Positions 5,531-10,523 of a stretch of 10,523 bases of DNA are shown here, in pieces. A model generated the notes under the pieces. The model was given only the letters and a program-made list of their open reading frames with translations, did not search any database and was not told the origin of the DNA. A program made the position numbers and the translations under genes. How positions within the stretch are numbered: the stretch's first letter is position 1; each line of letters starts with the position of its first letter. The stretch spans positions 1-10,523 of the forward strand of contig JAJQAS010000106.1 of the NCBI GenBank assembly GCA_021203685.1. The letters are read 5' to 3'. Source of the stretch: Clostridiales bacterium. GTDB taxonomy: Bacteria; Bacillota; Clostridia; Oscillospirales; Oscillospiraceae.

Positions 5531-6201
5531 AAGAATCGTTTATTGTTCGTAATGAGATTGAACAGCAGACCGCGACACTCACAGACGCGCAAATGGGGCA
5601 ACTGTTCCGGGCTATGCTCCAGTTTAACCGGGATATAGAGCCGGTTTTGCCTGATCCGCTGGTTTCTCTGGCCTTTTCCTTCGTGCGTGACAGCATGGAA
5701 CGAGACCGGCGCAAGTATGAGGCCACTTGCGAAAAGCGCAAAATCGCCGGAGCGAAGGGCGGACGGCCTAAAAAGCAAAAGGTTTCTTCTGAACCTGCTT
5801 TTTTTAACCCGGAAAGCAAAAGGTTTTCCGAAAACCCTGATAGTGTCCCTGAACCTGATCCTGAACCTGTTCCTGAAAGTGTCCCTGTCTCTGTCATAGA
5901 CAGTCAGGACGGGCAGACCGTTGAGCGTGACCGTTGCGAAAAAGATTTTGTTGATGTTCTCAATTATGCCCAAAATGCGGGTTATTCCTTCACCAGCAAG
6001 CAGAAAAGGCAGTTGAAACAATGGTGTGTTTTCTTCCCCTTTGAGGTTGTGATAATGGACTTTGACCGCTCCACGTTCTACAACGGCAAATCTGTGACCT
6101 ATGTTTACAGGATTTTGCAGGAATGGAAAGATAAGGGTTTGAAAGACGTTGACGCAGTAACGGACTATGTGGAGGCGCGGGAAGGGGGCGGGGAGGTATG
6201 A
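5527..6201 (+). CDS. DnaD-like replication protein with DUF6291-type N-terminus
   Basis: A 224-residue protein. Residues 1-80 resemble the DUF6291 domain found at the front of phage and island replication proteins (ESFIVRNEIEQQTATLTDAQMGQLFRAML, then FVRDSMERDRRKYEATCEKRK..GGRPKK). Residues ~81-130 are a low-complexity linker with PEPDPEPVPE repeats. Residues ~138-208 resemble a DnaD-type C-terminal domain, ending in the characteristic YVYRILQEWKDKGLK. DnaD-like proteins of mobile elements bind the origin and help load the host helicase. The start is GTG at 5527, coupled to the preceding stop, with GGAGGGG 6 bases upstream. A 9-bp repeat array lies ~270 bases downstream and is a candidate target. 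The GGRPK stretch is also AT-hook-like. Confidence 0.7.
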   Translation: MKESFIVRNEIEQQTATLTDAQMGQLFRAMLQFNRDIEPVLPDPLVSLAFSFVRDSMERDRRKYEATCEKRKIAGAKGGRPKKQKVSSEPAFFNPESKRFSENPDSVPEPDPEPVPESVPVSVIDSQDGQTVERDRCEKDFVDVLNYAQNAGYSFTSKQKRQLKQWCVFFPFEVVIMDFDRSTFYNGKSVTYVYRILQEWKDKGLKDVDAVTDYVEAREGGGEV

Positions 6202-6455
6202 ACGGCGTAATGTATCGCTTGATTTGTGGCGGCGTGTTGGTCGGTTCGTGCGCTGTTGTCTGCTGGAAATGGGACGCTATCACGGCACTATCCGCAAACT
6301 ATTACAATTCGCTGTCGGTCATCTTTTTGGGCGTATTTGTTGCGTCCCTGTTGGGTGTCATCCTGCCTGTACGATGGGCGGAGCCGTTACAATGCGTTGT
6401 TTTAATCCTGTGTGGGATGTGCGCGACAACAACGGTTTTGGGAATAACTCCTTAA
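6198..6455 (+). CDS. Small membrane protein, three predicted segments
   Basis: An 85-residue hydrophobic protein with likely membrane segments at ~6-23 (YRLICGGVLVGSCAVVCW), ~37-57 (NSLSVIFLGVFVASLLGVILP) and ~62-82 (PLQCVVLILCGMCATTTVLGI). It is rich in cysteine for its size (5 residues). Its ATG overlaps the stop of the DnaD-like gene (ATGA), so it is co-expressed. The spacing from GGAGG (6192-6196) to ATG 6198 is too short; the AAGGGGG at 6182-6188 is 9 bases away and probably serves, or the start is ATG 6210. No family recognised; a membrane partner, holin-like or anchor role cannot be distinguished. Confidence 0.6.
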   Translation: MNGVMYRLICGGVLVGSCAVVCWKWDAITALSANYYNSLSVIFLGVFVASLLGVILPVRWAEPLQCVVLILCGMCATTTVLGITP

Positions 6456-6471
6456 TAATTTCCGTTTTCTG

Positions 6472-6607
6472 GCGGTCAATCGCCATGTTTTAGCCGGTCA
6501 ATATCCATATATTAGCGGTTAAAACCCGCTGACCGGCGCTCAAAATGCGGTGTCCGGGCGGTCAAAAGCCATTGACCAAAGGGAAAGATTGACCGAAATT
6601 GACCGCC
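6472..6607. repeat. Array of 9-bp repeats with nested hairpins, candidate origin
   Basis: The 9-mer GCGGTCAAT or close variants occurs leftwards at 6472, 6494, 6515 and 6558, and its complement ATTGACCGC or variants occurs at 6528, 6571, 6588 and 6598, that is, eight copies in 136 bases. GCCGGTCA (6493-6500) pairs with TGACCGGC (6530-6537) around an AT-rich stretch and an inner stem (AGCGG/CCGCT, 6514-6518/6526-6530). GGTCAA/TTGACC (6560-6565/6572-6577) forms another hairpin. No gene is seen in 6456-6689. Repeats, an AT-rich segment and a replication gene next door fit an origin; operator array is the alternative. Confidence 0.6.
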
Positions 6608-6628
6608 GAACCAAGCCAAAAATAACAT
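6599..6628 (+). promoter_or_regulatory. Probable promoter for the membrane-protein genes
   Basis: -35 TTGACC (5 of 6) and -10 TAACAT (4 of 6) with an 18-base spacer. The -35 is part of the last 9-bp repeat, so a protein binding the array would compete with RNA polymerase. It would transcribe the genes from 6690 on. Confidence 0.45.
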
Positions 6629-6689
6629 ACGTCCCCCCTGATTGGGCCTTTTTCATAGGTTCAACAGCGGGGGAGGGGAGGTTTATATT

Positions 6690-6848
6690 ATGTTTGACAA
6701 GCGAAACATTTTTGATTCTATTCTTTCCGTGTTTGCCCTGTCTGCTGGGGCTGTTGCCCTGGCCCTTCATTCTGGCCCTGTGGTTGTCCTCTGTGGCGTT
6801 ATCCTGCTGGCTATAGGTGGTCTGGGGCTTGCGTTTGGTAACTGGTAA
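6690..6848 (+). CDS. 52-residue membrane protein
   Basis: A very small hydrophobic protein beginning MFDKRNIFDS. Likely membrane segments are ~9-27 (DSILSVFALSAGAVALALH) and ~29-50 (GPVVVLCGVILLAIGGLGLAFG), giving a hairpin in the membrane. ATG 6690 is chosen because GGAGG (6677-6681) is 8 bases upstream; the frame is open back to 6642 without a good site. Its stop overlaps the next gene's start (TAATG), so it is translationally coupled to the larger membrane/HTH protein and is probably its partner. No family recognised. Confidence 0.65.
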   Translation: MFDKRNIFDSILSVFALSAGAVALALHSGPVVVLCGVILLAIGGLGLAFGNW

Positions 6849-7783
6849 TGGATGCGTTGCAAGAGCGCATAGACACGTTAGGCAACAAGATAGAGGACGC
6901 ATTGCCGGAGATCGTTCCCGCTGTTCCCGTGTTTGCCCTTTTCATTTTGGGCGAGCGGGGGGCGGCCTCCTGGGGCTATGCCTTATGTCTCGTCTGTTTG
7001 CTGATCCTGGTTCTGATCTATAATCCGTTTTGCGTCCTAAACGGGTTTATGGCTCCCAAGTCAAGGCAGTTCCTTTCCCTGGGTGTCTCCATTGGTGTGT
7101 TGGCCGTTATATTTCCCTGGTTGTCTGCTTATGCTAGGGCTTGCCTGTTGCTGTTGGCGGCTGGTTTGTCCGCTCTCTCCATTTGGAAGCGTAAAAGTTG
7201 GTTGTATACCTGGCAAGTCCAGCAGTCGGCAGAGGTTGATTCGGTTCTTTCTCACCTGTCGCATGGCGGCGATTGGGACGCCGGAAAAGCGTGGGACAAA
7301 TACGGATGCAGAGAGACAAGAGCGCTGCTTCACCAGGCGTTAGGGGTTGAGTGTCCCGAAAATCTTGTAAACAGTCCTTACAGGGCGGTCTATTACCTGG
7401 CCTTTCTGCATGGCCGCAAAAAGAGCAGGACACAGATAAAGAAGCTAAAGGCCAAAGTAGCGAAGCAAGAGGATGTCATAGCGGCGCAAAAAAAGGAATT
7501 GTATACCATTGAAAATCAGGACGTTAAAATTTTGGAGTTGCAACAGGAAAACGGACAGCTTGAATACAAAATTCAAAACCTGATGAGGGAAAACGCAGCC
7601 TTGAAGAACCAAAACGCAAAGTTAGACAACCATTTACAGCAGATCAAGCCGCCCATTGAAGAAAGAGACAGCGCTATTTTGAGGTATATCGAAGCAGGTC
7701 ATAGCTATGCGGAAGCGGGTACAAAGTTCGGTTTGTCAAAATCCGGCGCTATCGCTGCGGCGAAACGAGCAAAAGGAGGATAA
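6848..7783 (+). CDS. Membrane-anchored coiled-coil protein with C-terminal HTH
   Basis: A 311-residue protein with an unusual layout. Residues ~22-113 carry three or four hydrophobic segments (~22-35, 41-60, 74-92, 95-113). Residues ~120-190 are a soluble stretch with conserved-looking aromatic and cysteine residues. Residues ~190-265 are a long coiled coil (KKLKAKVAKQEDVIAAQKKELYTIENQ...LQQENGQLEYKIQNLMRENAALKNQNAKL). Residues ~275-308 read as a helix-turn-helix (AILRYIEAGHSYAEAGTKFGLSKSGAIAAAKRA) like recombinase or sigma-type HTH tails. It begins at ATG 6848, coupled to the preceding stop. The domain order suggests a DNA-binding module tethered to the membrane, such as for sensing or for anchoring element DNA. 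I do not recognise a described family. Confidence 0.7.
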   Translation: MDALQERIDTLGNKIEDALPEIVPAVPVFALFILGERGAASWGYALCLVCLLILVLIYNPFCVLNGFMAPKSRQFLSLGVSIGVLAVIFPWLSAYARACLLLLAAGLSALSIWKRKSWLYTWQVQQSAEVDSVLSHLSHGGDWDAGKAWDKYGCRETRALLHQALGVECPENLVNSPYRAVYYLAFLHGRKKSRTQIKKLKAKVAKQEDVIAAQKKELYTIENQDVKILELQQENGQLEYKIQNLMRENAALKNQNAKLDNHLQQIKPPIEERDSAILRYIEAGHSYAEAGTKFGLSKSGAIAAAKRAKGG

Positions 7784-7784
7784 C

Positions 7785-7955
7785 ATGAAGGAATCACCAG
7801 AATTTAACTTTGAAGAAGAACAGCGGGTTGTGTGTTCCATCCTTGCCAAAAAGGTGAAAGAGTATTATCGAGACCCGGAACATCAGCGTCAATTTGAAGA
7901 ATGGTATCAGCAGAAGTACGGCAAGCCTTATGAGGGCAAGAGGGCAGATTCATAA
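7785..7955 (+). CDS. 56-residue acidic protein
   Basis: A small soluble protein beginning MKESPEFNFEEEQRVV, mostly helical, with an aromatic-rich middle (EYYRDPEHQRQFEEWYQQKYGKPY). ATG 7785 has an ideal AGGAGG 5-6 bases upstream; a longer frame starting at 7707 overlaps the previous gene without a site. It starts one base after the previous stop and ends 13 bases before the integrase start, so it is in the integrase operon. Many elements carry a small gene at this place, including excisionases, but no HTH is seen here. Function unknown. Confidence 0.65.
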   Translation: MKESPEFNFEEEQRVVCSILAKKVKEYYRDPEHQRQFEEWYQQKYGKPYEGKRADS

Positions 7956-7968
7956 AGGGGGTGGTTCT

Positions 7969-9231
7969 ATGTCCAAAACCTTACGCCCACGCAAAAACGG
8001 ATCACGAGTGTATGAAATTCGGGTTTCTCGTGGGCGTGATCCGTTGACTGGTAAGCAATTAACCCCTTATAGTATGACATGGCAAGTCCCCGACAATTAT
8101 TCAGCGAAAAGAGCCGAACGAGAGGCCGCAAAGATAGAGGGAGAATTTATAGCAAAGTGTAAAGCCGGATTGATTTTGACCAAAAAGGAAGAAGCACAAC
8201 ACAGGAAAGAAGCAGCGGAACAGGCCGAAAAGGAACGCTTAGAGCAGGAAAGCAAGCCAACCTTTGAGCAGTATAAAGAGCTGTCCCTTCAACGGCTTGA
8301 AAATGAAGGGTACGCAACGGGGACGATAAACACCTATAATACAGCCCTTAAACGCGCAAGTAATGTGTTTGGTGGTCTGAAAATGTATGACATTTCCAGC
8401 AACATGATTCGACAGTATGTCATGGATATGCAGGGAACCCGTCAATATAAGTATTCGACTGTAACCCGGCATTTCGCCACCTTAAAACTCCTGTTCAATA
8501 TGGCGGTAGATGATAAGGTGATCGAAACCTCCCCTATGGACGATCTGAAACCTCCCCGCAAGCCAAAGAGCGAAAAAGCCGCTAAGAGCGGGGAGACAAA
8601 AGCCTATAGTGAGGAAGAAGTGCGGCGTATTTTAGAAAGCGCGGAAAATGAGCCTTTGAAGTGGAGAACACTTATTTATTTCATGTTAGATACAGGGTGC
8701 AGGCGTGGAGAGGTTGCCGGGTCGAAATGGGAACACATTGATCTAACCACAGGTGAGGTCACAGTATGCAATAATTTACAGTATAGCCCTGACAAGGGAG
8801 TGTTTGACACTACTCCTAAGAATGGAATTACCAGGAAGATTTTCCTCAATGAAGAAGCCCTTCACAAGATGAGGGAATGGTTCCAGGCCCAACGGCTCCA
8901 CTATTTCAAGAAGGGTATCCCCCAACCGGAATATTGTTTTGACAACAACAGAGGGGGCGCTATGTGTCCGCTTTATATCACGAACTATTTTCGCAGGTTC
9001 GGAAAACAATACAATATTCCTGACTTTCATCCTCACAAGCTGCGCCACACAATGGCCACAATCAGCATTGCAAACGGCGCTGATATTGTTAGCGTTAGTA
9101 AGAAATTAGGCCATTCCAATGTGTCCATTACCTTAAATGTCTACAGCCATGCCAACGAAGAAGCACAGAGACGGGCGAACGATGTTTTAGCGGGTGCTAT
9201 TTATAATGAGAAAGGGCAAAAGGAAGCGTAA
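7969..9231 (+). CDS. int: Site-specific tyrosine recombinase (integrase)
   Basis: A 420-residue integrase of the phage/ICE type, usual length. Residues ~1-70 fit an AP2-like arm-DNA-binding domain (RKNGSRVYEIRVSRGRDPLTGKQ). Residues ~70-95 are a charged helix. Residues ~97-195 are the core-binding SAM-like domain. Residues ~212-400 are the catalytic domain with R245 (TGCRRGE), K284, H356 and R359 (HKLRH), H382 (LGHSN) and nucleophile Y392 (VYSH). All expected catalytic residues are present, so it should be active. The start is ATG 7969, with GGGGGTGG (7957-7964) upstream; the frame is open further left but overlaps the previous gene. It integrates and, with an Xis protein, excises the element by recombining att sites. 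The arm domain fits the repeated sites downstream. Confidence 0.95.
   Translation: MSKTLRPRKNGSRVYEIRVSRGRDPLTGKQLTPYSMTWQVPDNYSAKRAEREAAKIEGEFIAKCKAGLILTKKEEAQHRKEAAEQAEKERLEQESKPTFEQYKELSLQRLENEGYATGTINTYNTALKRASNVFGGLKMYDISSNMIRQYVMDMQGTRQYKYSTVTRHFATLKLLFNMAVDDKVIETSPMDDLKPPRKPKSEKAAKSGETKAYSEEEVRRILESAENEPLKWRTLIYFMLDTGCRRGEVAGSKWEHIDLTTGEVTVCNNLQYSPDKGVFDTTPKNGITRKIFLNEEALHKMREWFQAQRLHYFKKGIPQPEYCFDNNRGGAMCPLYITNYFRRFGKQYNIPDFHPHKLRHTMATISIANGADIVSVSKKLGHSNVSITLNVYSHANEEAQRRANDVLAGAIYNEKGQKEA
7986..8045 (+). promoter_or_regulatory. Alternative RNA stems in the integrase 5' coding region
   Basis: A perfect 11-bp inverted repeat, AACGGATCACG (7996-8006) with CGTGATCCGTT (8035-8045), is overlapped by two competing pairs: CACGAG/CTCGTG (8003-8008/8027-8032) and CCCACG/CGTGGG (7986-7991/8029-8034). 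The first and third are arranged as in a pseudoknot. They lie 18-77 bases into the gene, so alternate folds could affect integrase translation, or the DNA could be a protein-binding site. Confidence 0.45.
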
Positions 9232-9290
9232 GGCCGGAAAGGTTGATACAAATATAGGATATGGCCGGAAAAGTACATAGATCATTCTCT

Positions 9291-9322
9291 AGCTGCCCCC
9301 TTAAATGGGGGGCAGCTTTTTT
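9291..9322 (+). terminator. Strong intrinsic terminator after the integrase
   Basis: AGCTGCCCCC (9291-9300) pairs perfectly with GGGGGCAGCT (9308-9317) across a short loop (TTAAATG), followed by a run of T to 9322. It lies 60 bases after the integrase stop and ends the element's rightward transcription before the attachment region. Confidence 0.9.
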
Positions 9323-9882
9323 AGTTTCTGGTAGGAAATAGAAAGAACAGCGCCAAAACGGAACCCAGAAAATGGTTTACACTGTAAAAAGGCCAAAAAC
9401 AAGCCAAAATTGAGCCGAAAAAAGCCATGAAAAGCCAAACAAATGGCTTACTTGCGTTTTGCTGTAATATCGTATATAATAGCGTCAGTTATCGTAACTT
9501 TTGGAAAAAAGGGAAAAAGCCAAAAAAGCCACAATATAGGGATAGGACATACAGAGAAATAGAGTTAAGCAAGCGCCCACTCTGCAAGGCGCTATTCAGA
9601 TTAGGAATCCCCGGAACAAACCAGCTCCCCGATTTATAAGGCCGCTCCACTTCTCCAGCCAAAACAAAGAGGGTTTTCCACAGAAACGGCGTTAAAATTT
9701 TGGAGCTGTTGGGTTTTTGTTGGGTTTCTAAAATGGCTTACAACATTTTAAGCAGAAAAGAGGCTGATTTCAGCAAAAAACAGAGAAAACAGGCAACTTG
9801 TTATTCTTAGCTTACAAACAAAAACAAAATGATAGATTTGCCGTTTTTTTGCGCCAAATCCCAGCGGAAAGGAAGTTTTTTT
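9323..9882. other. Gene-poor right-end region, probable attachment site
   Basis: No convincing gene in 560 bases. It contains phased A-tracts (9386-9436) with GCC at 9392, 9403, 9414, 9424 and 9434 (steps 11, 11, 10, 10), which should curve the DNA. It also contains repeated AAATGGCTTAC sites, an 11-base tandem GTTGGGTTT repeat (9708-9727) and a GTTA-TCG-TAAC dyad (9489-9499). No tRNA is seen. The element/chromosome junction should lie here or just left of the GC-rich HD gene. The crossover core cannot be named without the left end. Confidence 0.55.
9371..9741 (+). repeat. Candidate integrase arm-type sites
   Basis: AATGGTTTAC (9371-9380), AAATGGCTTAC (9441-9451) and AAATGGCTTAC (9731-9741) are direct repeats, all in the same orientation, with a degenerate AGCTTACAAAC at 9809. 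The last two are identical over 11 bases. Their position after an integrase that has an arm-binding domain, and beside phased A-tracts, fits arm-type sites. Confidence 0.5.
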
Positions 9883-10380
9883 ATGGCAGACAACCGATTG
9901 GACCGCCTGGCGGCGGCCATGCTCGCCTATTATGGCGGCGATCCCCTGCGCATCCAGCATTTTTTGAAAGTCCACGCCTTCAGCCGCCTCATCGGCCGGG
10001 CGGAAGGCATGGACGCTGACGCGATCTTCACCCTGGAGGCCGCCGCCTACGTCCACGACATCGGCATCAAGCCTGCCGAGACCCGGTACGGCAGTTCCGC
10101 CGGGCCGTATCAGGAGGCCCTCGGCCCCGCCGAAGCGGAGCGGATGCTGGGGGAGCTGGGCTTCGAGGAACCGGTCATCCGCCGGGTATGCTACCTGGTG
10201 GGCCACCACCACACCTATACCAACATCGACGGGCTGGACTATCAGATCCTGGTGGAGGCGGATTTTCTGGTGAACCTGTTCGAGGACAACGCCACCAAAG
10301 CCGCCGCGGAGACGGCTTACACGAAAGTTTTCCGCACCGAGACCGGAAGGACCTTCTGCCGGGAGATGTTTGGGCTGTAA
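9883..10380 (+). CDS. HD-domain phosphohydrolase-like protein (host chromosome)
   Basis: A 165-residue soluble protein with the metal-binding residues of the HD superfamily: H31, H58-D59 (YVHDIG), H108-H110 (GHHHTY) and D127 (VEADFLVN). These proteins usually hydrolyse phosphoesters such as nucleotides; the substrate here is unknown. ATG 9883 is chosen because AAAGGAAG (9868-9875) is at suitable spacing upstream; a frame open to 9829 has no site. Its codons are much more GC-rich (many GCC, CGG, CTG) than those of the element, so it is taken as host chromosome beyond the integration point. No clear terminator follows. The unusual T-rich stretch just upstream of the start may come from the junction. 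Confidence 0.85.
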   Translation: MADNRLDRLAAAMLAYYGGDPLRIQHFLKVHAFSRLIGRAEGMDADAIFTLEAAAYVHDIGIKPAETRYGSSAGPYQEALGPAEAERMLGELGFEEPVIRRVCYLVGHHHTYTNIDGLDYQILVEADFLVNLFEDNATKAAAETAYTKVFRTETGRTFCREMFGL

Positions 10381-10482
10381 AGGGAAACAACGCTTCCTAC
10401 AAGTCGGCTCTGTTTTCACGGCTGCGGCACAGTTTTCAGCTGATTGTCGCTGCTTACACTCACGTTCCGTAGGGGCGGCCCT

Positions 10483-10523
10483 TGTGTCAAGAGACACATG
10501 GGTAACACCTGTGAAGAGACATG
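10483..10523. repeat. Hairpin and partial tandem repeat at the window edge
   Basis: TGTGTC (10483-10488) pairs with GACACA (10493-10498) over a 4-base loop. AAGAGACACATG (10490-ish) recurs as AAGAGACATG at 10514-10523, where the window ends, about 25 bases on. GTAGGGGCGGCC (10469-10480) before it resembles dispersed intergenic repeats of Clostridia. It may be the end of an insertion sequence or a repeat array; the rest is outside the window. Confidence 0.4.

Larger units (their letters stand above)
1..9882. mobile_element. Integrated element, left end outside window; possible phage satellite
   Basis: A run of almost entirely rightward, closely packed genes ends in a tyrosine integrase and a strong terminator. 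A gene-poor stretch with repeated integrase-arm-like sites follows, then a much more GC-rich host gene. Seen content: HTH/Xis-like regulators, a DUF927-like replication ATPase, a small-terminase-like protein, RHH proteins, a DnaD-like protein, small membrane proteins and the integrase. No relaxase, conjugation, capsid, portal or large terminase gene is visible. The right boundary is somewhere in 9323-9882 and cannot be fixed without the left attachment site. Integrative island is well supported; satellite is inference. Confidence 0.75.

Noticed and set aside
5374..6021. Long minus-strand open frames opposite the DnaD-like gene
   Set aside because: Low-complexity serine/arginine-rich products mirroring the plus-strand PEP linker, with no ribosome binding site; the plus-strand gene has clear domains.
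9427..9639. 70-codon open frame on the plus strand in the attachment region
   Set aside because: No ribosome binding site, it overlaps the phased A-tracts and repeats, and the product has no sensible fold or motif.
9541..9660. tRNA gene as the integration target, prompted by the AGCGCC/GGCGCT stem
   Set aside because: Only one 6-bp stem with a 10-base loop; no acceptor stem, no T-loop consensus and no CCA.
9674..9682. TTTTCCACA, one mismatch from a DnaA box
   Set aside because: A single copy in A/T-rich DNA, with no cluster and no replication gene beside it.
9748..10497. 249-codon open frame on the minus strand
   Set aside because: It is the shadow of the GC-rich HD gene, which has the metal-binding motifs; long reverse frames are common in GC-rich coding DNA.

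Overview
The window looks like most of a small integrated genetic element of a Gram-positive, Clostridia-like bacterium (gut Oscillospirales/Lachnospirales type, by inference), followed on the right by host chromosome. The reasons are strong AGGAGG-type ribosome binding sites, compact overlapping same-strand genes, the families present, and a clear composition step. The element genes have moderate GC and A-rich linkers, while the HD-domain gene at 9883-10380 is very GC-rich.

Layout. 1-54 is a perfect inverted repeat that covers the start of the first gene. 51-745 holds two small helix-turn-helix proteins (regulator and excisionase types). 732-2558 encodes a DUF927-like ATPase/helicase, probably replicative. 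2551-3138 encodes a small-terminase-like DNA-binding protein with an AT-hook. 3216-4088 encodes an unrecognised coiled-coil protein. A divergent control region (4417-4652) separates a leftward ribbon-helix-helix gene from rightward small genes. It contains three copies of a 14-bp operator-like site, a tandem 8-bp repeat and a strong leftward promoter. Between 5148 and 5306 I see a near-consensus promoter and a matching terminator on the minus strand, that is, a probable ~100-nt antisense RNA. It lies just ahead of the operon carrying a DnaD-like replication protein (5527-6201). A 9-bp repeat array with nested hairpins (6472-6607) follows and is an origin candidate. Next come two small membrane proteins, a membrane/coiled-coil/HTH protein, a small acidic protein, and a tyrosine recombinase (7969-9231) with a strong terminator. 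9323-9882 is gene-poor and holds phased A-tracts and repeated 10-11-bp sites suited to an integrase attachment region.

How it may work. The integrase and one or both Xis-like proteins would move the element. The DUF927 ATPase and DnaD-like protein would replicate it. The HTH and RHH proteins and the antisense RNA would control it. There is no relaxase, conjugation gene, large terminase, portal or capsid gene in view, yet there is a small-terminase-like gene. This makes a phage-satellite (PICI-like) lifestyle a reasonable but unproven reading. The left end and its attachment site are not in the window, so the element's full content is unknown. The last ~40 bases carry a repeated motif that may be the start of an insertion sequence or a dispersed repeat.
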